64,000 nt of DNA from Cupriavidus sp. WGlv3 (lineage in GTDB: Bacteria > Pseudomonadota > Gammaproteobacteria > Burkholderiales > Burkholderiaceae): contig NZ_JALHRX010000014.1 of assembly GCF_023952475.1 (NCBI RefSeq), positions 62,001 to 126,000 of the forward strand, read 5' to 3'. Every line of letters begins with the position of its first letter. The stretch's first letter is position 1. Both the position numbers and the translations under genes were made by a program. The notes beneath the pieces are model-generated. The model was not told where the DNA came from. It was given only the letters and a program-made list of their open reading frames with translations, and ran no database searches. Of the stretch, positions 48,171-56,924 are shown piece by piece.

Positions 48171-48635
48171 TCAGTGCTCGCGCTCCCAGGTCTGGGTGCG
48201 GCCGATCAGGCTGATGCCGATGAAGCCGCGCACGTTGAGCTTGTTGCCATCCTCGGTGAGCGACATCTTGCTCTTGTAGACCTTGCCGTTCTCGGGGTCC
48301 AGGATCTCGCCGCCGCTCCACTCGTTGTCGCCGGTCTTGCGCAGGCCGGACAGGATGGTCATGCCGATCAGCGGCTGGTCCTTGCGTGCGTCGGTGCACT
48401 TGTCGCAGACGCGCGGCTTGCCGTCGCTGTCGACGAAGCTTTTGAGCAGGCGTCCGCTGTAGACGCCGTTCTTCTCGGTGATCTCCACCAGTCCGCGCGG
48501 CTTGCCGGTGTTGTCGTCGATGGTCTTCCACGTGCCAGTGGGCGTGGCCTGCGCCAGCGCCGCGGCGCTGCCAAGCAGGGTGGCGGCAAGCACCGTGGCG
48601 CGCATGGTGCGGGCGATGAGGGAAGGGCTGCGCAT
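48171..48635 (-). CDS. DUF2147 exported protein
   Basis: 154 aa. Sec signal (MRSPSLIARTMRATVLAATL ... ALA near residue 28), then a small beta-barrel-type DUF2147 domain starting GTWKTIDDNTGKPRGLVEI and including VCDKCTDARKDQPLIGM and SLTEDGNKLNVRGFIGISLIGRTQTW. The ATG at 48635 has AAAGGAGACATC upstream; a longer frame does not. Function of the family is unknown. It is convergent with the TonB receptor, with a shared terminator. Confidence 0.88.
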   Translation of the reverse strand: MRSPSLIARTMRATVLAATLLGSAAALAQATPTGTWKTIDDNTGKPRGLVEITEKNGVYSGRLLKSFVDSDGKPRVCDKCTDARKDQPLIGMTILSGLRKTGDNEWSGGEILDPENGKVYKSKMSLTEDGNKLNVRGFIGISLIGRTQTWEREH

Positions 48636-50141
48636 GATGTCTCCTTTGAGGTCCGTAGCCACGCCAATCTACTGGCGCAGCCGCCGGGCCGCAATCCGGC
48701 GCGGACCGGCGCGCGCCCTTCCGCGGCGCTTGCCCGCTTCCCGCCAGGCCGCACGCAGCGGGCGTTGGCGGGTTTTTGTGGCGCAGCAAAACGCGCCTGC
48801 GCACGGCCGCTGAAGCAATCCTCTAAGCGGATGTACGACGCACCGCGCGGCACTTTGCCGCGTCCTTCGCGAGGGCGCGAACGCATCCGCAAAGCGCGGC
48901 GCGCGTGCTCCGGATCGAGCGGCACGACGCGACCTCACCGGAGCGATTGCCGGAGTGTTGCCGCGATGCTTCGCTGGCGTCGCGGCTTGGCTCGAGCGCA
49001 ACGCTTCGATGCCGCCGCGATGTCCTTGCGATGCCTTCGCGACGTTGCGTCGATGCAAACCGTTGCGTGCACGCATCACTCTCGCGCACGCTCGGTGATG
49101 ATGTCGCACAGCGACCGACGCCGGTGTCGCCGAGCATCGAGCGCGGCGCTGCACGTGCGTGCCGGGTCGAGTGTGTAAAGCATGCAGAGCGCGCGCCGGT
49201 GTTCGCGTCGCGCGCGTGTTGAAGCGTGCCGCCGCACAGCTCGACGCGCGCCGCTCGCGCCTTGGTGCATCGCCCGCAAAGCCTTTGTCCATGCGGCTTT
49301 TCGGAAAGTGCGAGGACACGCGGCAGCGCTGTTCATGGTCGTCGCGCGCATGCTGCGCGGCTTGTCATCGCTACGCGCGACGGTGTGTAAAAGCTGCGGC
49401 GCGCGCAGTCAGCGAAGGGGCATCGCGCAGTGTGCGCGAGCGCGCGTAGTGGGTCTCGACATGGGCATGCGCGCGACGCGTTTCGATGTCGTCGGCAACG
49501 TCTTCGTGACGACGCGCGTGAGAACTAGTTGGAGCGATGCATGCAGGCAAGTTTTTTTGCACTTTTTTCTTAACATCATCGTGCAAACGAATTATGATTC
49601 GCCTTGACAAGAGTCTCACTTCATTGCAGCGAAGCAGGAAGCAAGATGGAACCGAAAAGCGCGATGCGCGCTTCGATGCAATGACGAAGGTAGTAGCTGA
49701 GGAGCACGAGAACTTTGACGCAGACCAGGCCCGACCGGCTTCTTAAAACGCGTGCAGTCTCCCTTGGTCCATTAACGGGTTGGACCCGCTACCACCGAAT
49801 GAATGCCGCCTGCCGTGCGCGAGGCCAAGCCCGCACCGCAGGCATGCTGTCCGATATCTCCTCATTTCTGGCCGCGCGCCGGCTCAACGGGCGGTGCGGG
49901 CTGATCGAATATTCCAGGGCGCGGCATGTGCCCGAGACCCGCTTGCGGGCTCGCGCCGGCCGCCAAGTCACCGCCATGGGCGGTGCCCCTGCAACCGAAT
50001 TCATTAGCGTGCAGCAGTGGTCGGGCCGCACGCCGATGAATCGCTCGCTCGACTGGGGTCGCGCTGCTGCGGCGCGCCTCGGGTCGGTCGGGTCGCCAAC
50101 TTAGGTCATTCGATATTCACTCTCTAGTGAAGGAGTTATCC
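48636..50141. other. 1.5-kb gene-poor region upstream of the histone H1-like gene
   Basis: No convincing gene. The first 900 bp (about 48800-49540) are full of CG-rich short words such as GCGATGC, TCGATGC and GCGCGC, which keep all six frames open and create spurious ORFs of up to about 210 codons on either strand; none has a family resemblance or a ribosome-binding site. A sharp A/T-rich break with poly-T runs (about 49552-49570) follows, then a sigma-70-type promoter at 49570-49598 pointing at the H1-like gene. The last 540 bp would be a long 5' leader. A 129-codon frame (49715-50104) is not supported. Confidence 0.5.
49570..49598 (+). promoter_or_regulatory. Predicted strong promoter upstream of the H1-like gene
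   Basis: TTAACA (-35, 49570-49575), exactly 17 bp, TATGAT (-10, 49593-49598), preceded by two T-runs (about 49552-49568) that resemble an UP element. Transcription from about 49605 would give a 537-nt leader before the H1-like start at 50142; there is no other gene between. A second -35-like TTGACA at 49604-49609 lacks a good -10. Confidence 0.55.
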
Positions 50142-50720
50142 ATGGCAACTGCTGCAAAGAAAAAGCCGGCGGCTAAGAAGGCCGCCAAGCCGGCCGCCAA
50201 GAAGGCTGCTGTGAAGAAGGTCGCCGCCAAGAAGGCTGCACCGGCCGCCAAGAAGGCAGCCGCCAAGAAGGCACCGGCCAAGAAGGCTGCGGTGAAGAAG
50301 GTCGCTGCCAAGAAGGCCGCACCGGCCAAGAAGGCAGCCGCCAAGAAGGCACCGGCGAAGAAGGCCGCGGTGAAGAAGGTCGCCGCCAAGAAGGCCGCAC
50401 CGGCCAAGAAGGCAGCCGCCAAGAAGGCACCGGCCAAGAAGGCCGCGGTGAAGAAGGTCGCCGCCAAGAAGGCCGCACCGGCCAAGAAGGCTGCTGCCAA
50501 GAAGGCGCCCGCCAAGAAGGCTGCTGCCAAGAAGGCTGCACCGGCCAAGAAGGCTGCCGCCAAGAAGCCGGCTGCCAAGAAGGCCGCTGCCAAGAAGCCG
50601 GCTGCCAAGAAGGCTGCCGGCAAGCCTGCCGCGGCCCCTGCCGTTGCTCCCGCTTCGGCTGCCAAGACCGCGCTGAACCCGGCTGCGGCCTGGCCGTTCC
50701 CGACGGGCAACCGTCCGTAA
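50142..50720 (+). CDS. Histone H1-like nucleoid protein (Ala/Lys/Pro repeats)
   Basis: 192 aa, composed almost wholly of Ala, Lys, Pro and Val up to residue 160, like the C-terminal tail of eukaryotic H1 and bacterial H1-like proteins such as AlgP and Bordetella BpH1. It binds DNA non-specifically and compacts or regulates the nucleoid. Residues 20-124 are four near-identical units of 26-27 residues beginning KKAAVKKVAAKKAAP. The C-terminus ends WPFPTGNRP, a distinct non-repeat tail. The start ATG at 50142 has AAGGAG (50130-50135); the frame is open from 50127. A hairpin series and terminator follow. Confidence 0.92.
   Translation: MATAAKKKPAAKKAAKPAAKKAAVKKVAAKKAAPAAKKAAAKKAPAKKAAVKKVAAKKAAPAKKAAAKKAPAKKAAVKKVAAKKAAPAKKAAAKKAPAKKAAVKKVAAKKAAPAKKAAAKKAPAKKAAAKKAAPAKKAAAKKPAAKKAAAKKPAAKKAAGKPAAAPAVAPASAAKTALNPAAAWPFPTGNRP
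50199..50513 (+). repeat. 78-bp tandem repeats inside the H1-like gene
   Basis: Four units (27, 26, 26 and 26 codons) spanning codons 20-124, each coding KKAAVKKVAAKKAAP-type blocks; neighbouring units are nearly identical at DNA level with only silent changes. Such in-frame repeats change length by slippage or recombination, so repeat number is expected to vary between strains, as reported for AlgP-type genes. Confidence 0.85.
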
Positions 50721-50770
50721 GCTGCGCCGCCACGGCGTGGACCCTACCCGTTCCGCAAGGAACCACCACG

Positions 50771-50869
50771 GCACGCAAGTCGTGCCTGTATGACCGGATA
50801 CCGCGTATCCGGTCCGCAAGACACCTGGTCTTGCCGACCCGCCGATGGCAACCGCCCGGCGGGTTTTTT
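50771..50869 (+). terminator. Hairpin series and rho-independent terminator after the H1-like gene
   Basis: Four inverted repeats in a row: GCACG-CAAGT-CGTGC (50771-50785), GACCGGATAC-CGC-GTATCCGGTC (50792-50814, perfect 10-bp arms), GCAAGAC...GTCTTGC (about 50816-50834) and ACCCGCC...GGCGGGT followed by TTTTTT (50837-50869), the last a canonical terminator. The preceding hairpins may stabilise the 3' end of the highly expressed mRNA. Confidence 0.8.
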
Positions 50870-50991
50870 CATGGGCACGCGAAGGCCGCGCCAGCGCATG
50901 GCAAGGCCGCCAGAGCGGCCAAAGAAAAAGCGCCGCACCCTTGCGGGTACGGCGCCCGGGGTGCGCCTTTGGTAAGGGGCCTGCGTGGCCG

Positions 50992-51468
50992 TCAGTGCGT
51001 GACGCGGGTCACGCCGCCGGAGGACAGCAGACGCACCCGTTCGCCAGGGCGGAAGGCTTCGTCGGCCTCCTGCGTGATCGCGCGCATTTCGCCGTTGTCC
51101 AGGCGCACGGTGATCTCCAGCGCGCGGCGCTGGTTGATCTTGTTCTCGGCCGCGCTGCCGGCGATGCCGCCCAATATCGCGCCGAGGATGCCGGCCGCCA
51201 CCGCGCCGTTGCCGCCGCCGATGGTGCTGCCGGCCGCGACGCCGCCGATGGCGCTGCCGGCCAGCGTTCCGGCGCCGCTCTGGCTGCCCTGGATCGTGAC
51301 CTCGCGGATGCCTTCGACCACGCCGTAGCGCACGGTCTGCTCGCGCTGCGCCTGGCCGGTGCCGTAGACGCTGTTGGAATTGGATTGCGTGGCGCAGCCG
51401 GCCGCCAGCGTGGCAACCAGGGTGGCCCCCAGGACGGCAAGCGCGCCGCCGCGTAGCTCGTTGTTCAT
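50992..51468 (-). CDS. Glycine-zipper outer-membrane lipoprotein (SlyB/Pcp-like)
   Basis: 158 aa. A lipoprotein signal (MNNELRGGALAVLGATLVATLAAGC, Cys25) precedes a mature part with the glycine-zipper 2TM pattern: GAGTLAGSAIGGVAAGSTIGGG and AAGILGAILGGIAGSAAENKI, then a small C-terminal domain ITVRLDNGEMRAITQEAD. It is the 17-kDa-antigen/SlyB type that spans or stabilises the outer membrane. The start is at 51468; a longer frame does not resemble the family. It follows the PfkB gene by 38 bp on the same strand. Confidence 0.85.
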   Translation of the reverse strand: MNNELRGGALAVLGATLVATLAAGCATQSNSNSVYGTGQAQREQTVRYGVVEGIREVTIQGSQSGAGTLAGSAIGGVAAGSTIGGGNGAVAAGILGAILGGIAGSAAENKINQRRALEITVRLDNGEMRAITQEADEAFRPGERVRLLSSGGVTRVTH

Positions 51469-51506
51469 GTCAGTTCCCGAAAATCTCGCCACGCGCCGGC
51501 CGCAGC

Positions 51507-52454
51507 TCAGGCGTAGCGATACCCGAATGCAGACTGGAACCGGTTGCCGATTTCCTCGCGCGACAACCAGTGGTTCTGCGGACCCTGCTGCGCGATCTTG
51601 ATCGACCCCATCAGCGATGCGAGGCGGCCGGTCGTTTCCCAGTCTAATCCGTTTTCGATGCCGAAGAGCAGGCCGCCGCGGAAGGCGTCGCCGCAGCCGG
51701 TCGGGTCGACGATGCGCTCGGCCGCAACGGCCGGGATAGCGTACTGGCGGCCATCGGCATAGATGCTGGCGCCGCGCTCGCCGTGCGTGACGATGAAGGC
51801 ACGAACCTTGGCGGCAACCTCGGCGCTGGTCCACGCGGTGCGCGACAGCAGGACCTGCGCCTCGTAGTCATTGACTGTCACGTAACTGGCGAGTTCAACG
51901 AACTCCCGCAGGTCGTCGCCGTTGAACAGCGGCATGGCCTGGCCCAGGTCGAAGATGAACGGGACACCGGCCTCGGCGAACTGGCGCGCGTGGTGCAGCA
52001 TCCCTTCGCGGCTGTCGGGCGCGACGATGCCCAGGCTCGGCGCCTTGTCGCCGCCTAGCGCGTCCTTGACGTGGTTCAGCTGCGACTGGCTCATTGCGCC
52101 AGGATGGAAGGCGGTGATCTGGTTGTTGTCCAGGTCGGTGGTGATCATGGCCTGCGCGGTGAAGGTCTCCGGCAGCACGCGGATGTGGCCGGTCGGGATC
52201 GCCAGCTTGCGCAGGTATTCCAGGTAGGGTTCGGCATCGATGCCGACGGTGGCCATCACCACCGGATCGCCGCCCAGCATCTTCAGCGTGTAGGCGATGT
52301 TGCCGGCGCAGCCGCCGAACTCGCGGCGCATGCCGGGCACCAGGAACGAGACGTTCAGCATGTGGATCTGGTCCGGCAGGATGTGTTCGCGGAAGCGTCC
52401 GTCGAACGTCATGATGGTGTCGTAGGCGACGGAGCCGCAGATCAGGCTGGCCAT
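51507..52454 (-). CDS. PfkB-family carbohydrate/nucleoside kinase (adenosine kinase-like)
   Basis: 315 aa ribokinase fold. The signature RIVDPTGCGDAFRGGLLFG carries the anion hole and catalytic Asp; the N-terminal ICGSVAYDTIM and FGGCAGNIAYTLKMLGG are the substrate-binding strand and the di-Gly lid, and VTHGERGASIYADG the ATP-binding segment. Adenosine-kinase-like members in Burkholderiales have this length. The substrate (adenosine or a sugar) is not certain. The ATG at 52454 begins MASLICGSVAYD; upstream frame residues are Pro-rich and dissimilar. Confidence 0.85.
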   Translation of the reverse strand: MASLICGSVAYDTIMTFDGRFREHILPDQIHMLNVSFLVPGMRREFGGCAGNIAYTLKMLGGDPVVMATVGIDAEPYLEYLRKLAIPTGHIRVLPETFTAQAMITTDLDNNQITAFHPGAMSQSQLNHVKDALGGDKAPSLGIVAPDSREGMLHHARQFAEAGVPFIFDLGQAMPLFNGDDLREFVELASYVTVNDYEAQVLLSRTAWTSAEVAAKVRAFIVTHGERGASIYADGRQYAIPAVAAERIVDPTGCGDAFRGGLLFGIENGLDWETTGRLASLMGSIKIAQQGPQNHWLSREEIGNRFQSAFGYRYA

Positions 52455-52526
52455 GCTCTCTCCAGGTGTCGGGGTTGGGTTCGGGTGGATCGGCGCCCTT
52501 CGCGGGCACAAGCAGTAACGCACAAA

Positions 52527-52562
52527 ACAGAAGCGGCCGCCCCGTGGTCGCGGGCGGCCGCT
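52527..52562 (-). terminator. Terminator of tpx (minus strand)
   Basis: Perfect 11-bp stem AGCGGCCGCCC/GGGCGGCCGCT (52532-52542 and 52552-52562) with a 9-nt loop; on the minus strand it is followed by TCTGTTTTGTG. It lies 23 nt after the tpx stop. Confidence 0.65.
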
Positions 52563-52584
52563 GACATCGCAGGCGCGCCGCCTG

Positions 52585-53085
52585 TTACTTCAGCGCGGCC
52601 AGGGCGGCGTCGTAGTCGGGCTCGGTCTTGATCTCGGGCACCAGCTGGCTGTACTTGACGGTGTCGTTCTCGTCCAGCACCACTACGGCACGGGCGGTCA
52701 CGCCGGCGAGCGGGCCGGTCTTGATGTCGACGCCGTAGTTGCCCTTGAACTCGCCGCCGCGCATGGTCGACAGCGGCACCACGTTGGCCAGGCCTTCGGC
52801 GCTGCAGAAGCGGCCCATGGCGAACGGCAGGTCGGCGGAGATGGTCAGCACCACGGTGTTGGCCAGGCCGCTGGCGGCTTCGTTGAACTTGCGCGCGGAA
52901 GCCTGGCACACCGGCGTATCCAGGCTCGGGACGATGTTCAGCACCTTGCGCTTGCCGGCGAAGTCGGCCAGCGTGACGTCCTTCAGGTCCTTGCCGACCA
53001 GCGAGAAGGCGGGGGCCTTGTCGCCGGCTTGCGGGAACTTGCCTGCGACTTCGATGGCGTTGCCGCCGAGGGTGACGTTGCTCAT
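52585..53085 (-). CDS. tpx: Thiol peroxidase Tpx
   Basis: 166 aa atypical 2-Cys peroxiredoxin that reduces alkyl hydroperoxides with thioredoxin. Peroxidatic Cys60 in SLDTPVCQASARKFN and resolving Cys94 in FAMGRFCSAEGL, both with the expected 34-residue spacing. The start ATG at 53085 begins MSNVTLGGNAIEVAG as in the family; a longer frame to 53148 is not supported. The gene is followed by a strong minus-strand hairpin terminator. Confidence 0.96.
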   Translation of the reverse strand: MSNVTLGGNAIEVAGKFPQAGDKAPAFSLVGKDLKDVTLADFAGKRKVLNIVPSLDTPVCQASARKFNEAASGLANTVVLTISADLPFAMGRFCSAEGLANVVPLSTMRGGEFKGNYGVDIKTGPLAGVTARAVVVLDENDTVKYSQLVPEIKTEPDYDAALAALK

Positions 53086-53183
53086 GTCTACTCCTTGATA
53101 TCTGATGGGTTTCCGGTTGTGGTCCGGAGCGGGGGCAAGGCTCGCCACCAGACTCGGATTCGGTCCGGCGGCGGGCCAGGAAT

Positions 53184-54629
53184 TCAGGGGTAAAAAATCA
53201 GCACGCGATAGTTGGCTGGCGCCTGCTGCGTCCGGAATCGTACCCGAACCGGCAGCTCCATGCCCGCGCGCAGCCCTTGCGCGGCAAAGGCCTGCTGCGA
53301 CGGCTCCAGGTATTCCGCGGGCTGCAGCACCCGGCGCAGCAGCAACTGGTCCTGCAGGTCGGTCATCACCAGCTCGATCGCCGGCAGCGCGGTGCTGGCG
53401 CGGCCCAGGTTGCGCAGCGTGACGGCCAGCAGGTAGGTGTCGCCGCCTTCATCCTGGCGCTGCAGCTGCGAGGTCTCGATGCGCAGCGCATCGATGTCGC
53501 GCCACGGCGGCACGGTGCAGCCCAGCGGCGCGCATGCCGCCTCGAGTGCCGGGCGCAGCATCGGAAAGTGCCCGGCGAGCTGGCTGCGTCCCAGGTAGGC
53601 AAGCTGCAGCAGCGCGGCGATGGCGAGCACCACGACTGCCGCGCGCCACGCGGCGCGTGGCACCGCAATCGGCCGGCGCGGCTGGCGTTCACGCTCGCGC
53701 TCGCGCGCGTGCCGCAGGAAGTCCGGGGCGAACACCGGGCCGGCCGGTGCTTCGGCGCGGAGCCAGCGGCGGGTCGCCTGCTCGCGCGCGACCGCGCCGC
53801 CGGTGACGCTGGCAAGGGTGTCGGGGCCGGCGGAGCGCGCTTCGTCCTGCTCGCCGGCGGCGGGCAAGGCGTTGGGCGGCGTGGCGGGCGCAGCCTGCTC
53901 AGCCGGGCGCGGCGTGTGATCCGGCCAGGGCGCGGCATCGGATGCCTCATCGGCCGATGCCGCGCGCAGGAATTCGCTCGCGCTGGGGATGGCGCCGGGG
54001 GCCGGCGCCGCGGGTTTCTCGGCCGGGCTATCTAGCGCGCCGTGGTCGAGCGCCGGCCACGCGGTTGCCGGGACGGGCGGCTGTGCCGCCGGTGCTGGTG
54101 CCGCGGCTGGGACCTCGGTCGCTTCGGCACCCGGGCCGTCCGCCTGGCGCTGCGCGTCGCGCGCATCGCGGTCGGCGACGGCTGCATTGGCTTCGCGCAG
54201 CGCGCGTTCGATCTCGGCGTCGTCCATGCCGGCCTGCGGCGGCGTGGCCATGTCCTCGGGCGACGACATCAGCATGGTCGGCGCATCCAGCGCCGGCACG
54301 TCGTAGCCGGGGTCGATGGTCGGCGTGAAAGCGGGAGTCGGGGCGGGCGTCGGCGCGGATGCCGCGGGTGACGAGGCGGGCGGCGCGGTGGTGTCAGCGG
54401 CAGCGGAGGCAGGCGCGGCAGATGCTGCCGGCTTCTGTGCCTGGGCCGGGGCGCTGCCCGCGGTGGTACCCGCCGGCAGCGGAATCTCGATCAGGTGCTC
54501 GCGCGCGTCGAACACCGTTTCGCACTGGCCGCAGCGCACCAGCCCCTGGCGCAGCCGCAGCTGGTCGGCGACCAGCCGGAAGGCGGTGCGGCAGGCCGGG
54601 CAGCGCGTGACTAGCTTGACGGCGGCCAT
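53184..54629 (-). CDS. Zinc-ribbon/DUF3426 membrane protein
   Basis: 481 aa. N-terminal zinc ribbon with two CxxC pairs (TRCPACRTAF ... LVRCGQCETVFDAREH, residues 9-45), a long low-complexity Ala/Pro/Glu linker (about 50-310), one membrane segment (AAVVVLAIAALLQLAYLG, near residue 335) and a C-terminal DUF3426 domain in the periplasm (RIETSQLQRQDEGGDTYLLA; TLRNLGRA; FRTQQAPANYRVLIF). Proteins of this type are conserved beside prmA in Burkholderiales; the function is unknown. It follows prmA with a 9-nt gap on the same strand. Confidence 0.82.
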   Translation of the reverse strand: MAAVKLVTRCPACRTAFRLVADQLRLRQGLVRCGQCETVFDAREHLIEIPLPAGTTAGSAPAQAQKPAASAAPASAAADTTAPPASSPAASAPTPAPTPAFTPTIDPGYDVPALDAPTMLMSSPEDMATPPQAGMDDAEIERALREANAAVADRDARDAQRQADGPGAEATEVPAAAPAPAAQPPVPATAWPALDHGALDSPAEKPAAPAPGAIPSASEFLRAASADEASDAAPWPDHTPRPAEQAAPATPPNALPAAGEQDEARSAGPDTLASVTGGAVAREQATRRWLRAEAPAGPVFAPDFLRHARERERERQPRRPIAVPRAAWRAAVVVLAIAALLQLAYLGRSQLAGHFPMLRPALEAACAPLGCTVPPWRDIDALRIETSQLQRQDEGGDTYLLAVTLRNLGRASTALPAIELVMTDLQDQLLLRRVLQPAEYLEPSQQAFAAQGLRAGMELPVRVRFRTQQAPANYRVLIFYP

Positions 54630-54638
54630 CTGGCGGAA

Positions 54639-55532
54639 TCAGGGGCGGGTGCCGTGCAGGCAGACCCAGCCTTCCTCGCTGCGCCATACCGTCAGCGGCA
54701 GCCAGGGTGCGTAGGCCGCGGCGACTTCCTCGGCCTGGCGCTCGAGCACGCCGGACAGCACCAGCCGCCCGCCGGCGCGCACGCGCGCGCTCAGCATGGC
54801 CGCCATCAGCTTGAGCGGGTTGGACAGGATATTGGCGACCACCAGGTCGTAGCTGGCTTCGGACACCGATTCCGGCAGCGCGAACGACGCTTCGACCCGG
54901 TTGCGTTCGGCGTTGTAGCGCGACGCTTCCACGGCGTTGGGGTCGATGTCGATGCCGACCGTGTCGCCCGCGCCCAGCTTGCGCGCCACGATCGCCAGGA
55001 TGCCGGAGCCGCAGCCGTAGTCGAGCACGGTTTCGCCCGGCGTCAGGTTCTGCTCCAGCCATTGCATGCACAGCCGCGTGGTGGGGTGGCTGCCGGTGCC
55101 GAAGGCCAGGCCCGGGTCCAGCTCCAGCACCACGGCGTCGGGCTCGGGTGCGTCGTGCCACGACGGCACCACCCAGATGCGCTCGCCCACGCGGATCGGC
55201 TCGAACTGCGATTGCGTCAGCCGCACCCAGTCCTGGTCCTCGACCGAGCGCAGCTGGTACGCCGGCACCGGGTCGATGCCGAGCTGGTTGGCGGCGGCTG
55301 CCACCACTACGGCCGGGTCGGCGTCATCGCCGAACAGCGCGACCACGCGCGAGCGGTTCCACGCGAGTTGCTTCGGTTCCAGCCCGGGCTCGCCGAACAG
55401 CGGCTGCTCATCGGGCGTATCGGCATCGGCGTCTTCCACCGAGACCGACAGCGCGCCGAGGTCGAACAGGGCGTCAGACCAGGCCTCGGCCTGGTCCTGC
55501 GCCACTTCGATCACACATTCCTGAAATGCCAC
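54639..55532 (-). CDS. prmA: Ribosomal protein L11 methyltransferase PrmA
   Basis: 297 aa SAM-dependent methyltransferase that trimethylates Lys/alpha-amino groups on L11. The N-terminal L11-recognition domain starts MAFQECVIEVAQDQAEAW; the Rossmann core carries VLDYGCGSGILAIVARKLGAG (motif I) and the motif IV ANILSNPLKLM, which replaces the usual NPPY with NxxSNPL. It lies between accC and the zinc-ribbon protein, in the usual betaproteobacterial order. Confidence 0.94.
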   Translation of the reverse strand: MAFQECVIEVAQDQAEAWSDALFDLGALSVSVEDADADTPDEQPLFGEPGLEPKQLAWNRSRVVALFGDDADPAVVVAAAANQLGIDPVPAYQLRSVEDQDWVRLTQSQFEPIRVGERIWVVPSWHDAPEPDAVVLELDPGLAFGTGSHPTTRLCMQWLEQNLTPGETVLDYGCGSGILAIVARKLGAGDTVGIDIDPNAVEASRYNAERNRVEASFALPESVSEASYDLVVANILSNPLKLMAAMLSARVRAGGRLVLSGVLERQAEEVAAAYAPWLPLTVWRSEEGWVCLHGTRP

Positions 55533-55571
55533 GGGCTTCCTTCTGTTGCTGCGGGTTGCTTTGACCGGTGC

Positions 55572-56924
55572 TCAGGCCTTCGCGCGCTCTGCCAGGCGAT
55601 GCTCGAGATAATGGATGCTGGTGCCGCCTTCGACGAAGTTGGCGTCCATCATCAGCTCGCGGTGCAGCGGCACGTTGGTCAGGATGCCGTCCACAACCAT
55701 TTCGGACAGCGCGATGCGCATGCGGGCGATGGCCTGCTCGCGCGTGGCGCCGTAGGTGATGATCTTGCCGATCATCGAATCGTAGTTGGGCGGGACGAAG
55801 TAACCATCATACGCGTGCGAGTCGACCCGCACACCCGGGCCACCGGGCATGTGCCAGGCGGTGATGCGCCCCGGCGACGGGATGAACTTGAACGGGTCCT
55901 CGGCGTTGATGCGGCATTCGATCGCGTGGCCGCGGAACTGCACGTCCTTCTGGCGGAAGCGCAGCTTTTCGCCGAAGGCGATGCGGATCTGCTCCTGCAC
56001 GATGTCGATGCCGGTGATCATCTCGGTGACCGGGTGCTCGACCTGCACGCGCGTGTTCATCTCGATGAAGTAGAACTCGTTGTTCTCGTACAGGAACTCG
56101 AAGGTGCCGGCGCCGCGGTAGCCCATCTTCTTGCACGCGTCGGCGCAGCGGTCGCCGATACGCTCGATCAGGCGGCGCGGGATATGCGGTGCGGGCGCTT
56201 CCTCGATCACCTTCTGGTGGCGGCGCTGCATCGAGCAGTCGCGCTCGCCCAGCCAGATAGCCTGCTTGTGCTGGTCGGCCAGGATCTGGATTTCTACATG
56301 GCGTGGGTTCTCGAGGAACTTCTCCATGTAGACCTCGGGATTGCCGAAGGCACGGCCGGCTTCTTCGCGCGTCATATTGACGGCGTTGATCAGAGCGGCT
56401 TCGGTATGCACCACGCGCATGCCGCGGCCACCGCCGCCGCCGGCGGCCTTGATGATCACCGGGTAGCCGACGCGGCGCGCGGTCGCCAGGATTTCCTTGG
56501 GATCGTCGGGCAGGGCGCCGTCCGAGCCGGGCACGCACGGCACGCCGGCCTTGATCATGGCCTGCTTGGCCGAGACCTTGTCGCCCATCAGGCGGATGCT
56601 GTCGGCGGTCGGGCCGATGAAGACGAAGCCGGACTTTTCCACGCGCTCGGCAAAGTCCGCGTTCTCGGACAGGAAGCCGTAGCCGGGGTGGATGGCCTGC
56701 GCATCGGTCACCTCGGCGGCCGAGATGATGGCGGGCATGTTCAGGTACGACAGCGGCGACGGGGCCGGGCCGATGCAGACGGCTTCGTCTGCCAGGCGCA
56801 CGTACTTGGCCTCCTTGTCGGCCTCGGAGTACACCACGACCGTCTTGATGCCCAGTTCGCGGCAGGCGCGCTGGATGCGAAGAGCGATTTCGCCGCGGTT
56901 CGCGATCAGAATTTTTTCAAACAT
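55572..56924 (-). CDS. accC: Biotin carboxylase, acetyl-CoA carboxylase subunit
   Basis: 450 aa. ATP-grasp enzyme that carboxylates biotin on AccB, the first step of fatty acid synthesis. Biotin-carboxylase motifs: IANRGEIALRIQRACRE at the start, GGGGGRGMRVVH glycine-rich loop, FIEMNTRVQVEHPVTEMITG active site and RINAEDPFKFIPSPGRIT. The ATG at 56924 begins MFEKILIANRG; an upstream frame of 37 codons is unlike AccC. It lies downstream of accB with a 246-bp gap. Confidence 0.97.
   Translation of the reverse strand: MFEKILIANRGEIALRIQRACRELGIKTVVVYSEADKEAKYVRLADEAVCIGPAPSPLSYLNMPAIISAAEVTDAQAIHPGYGFLSENADFAERVEKSGFVFIGPTADSIRLMGDKVSAKQAMIKAGVPCVPGSDGALPDDPKEILATARRVGYPVIIKAAGGGGGRGMRVVHTEAALINAVNMTREEAGRAFGNPEVYMEKFLENPRHVEIQILADQHKQAIWLGERDCSMQRRHQKVIEEAPAPHIPRRLIERIGDRCADACKKMGYRGAGTFEFLYENNEFYFIEMNTRVQVEHPVTEMITGIDIVQEQIRIAFGEKLRFRQKDVQFRGHAIECRINAEDPFKFIPSPGRITAWHMPGGPGVRVDSHAYDGYFVPPNYDSMIGKIITYGATREQAIARMRIALSEMVVDGILTNVPLHRELMMDANFVEGGTSIHYLEHRLAERAKA

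Noticed and set aside
48823..49607. Several Arg/Ala/Ser-rich open frames of about 100-210 codons in the CG-rich block upstream of the H1-like gene
   Set aside because: Short repeated CG-rich words leave all six frames open; none has a start signal or family match.
49715..50104. 129-codon plus-strand frame in the H1-like leader
   Set aside because: No ribosome-binding site, Arg/Gly-rich composition with no family resemblance; more likely untranslated leader.
50117..50819. Ala/Phe/Leu-rich and Leu/Gly/Ser-rich minus-strand frames opposite the H1-like gene
   Set aside because: They are the reverse reading of the KKAA repeats; low-complexity artefacts without a ribosome-binding site.
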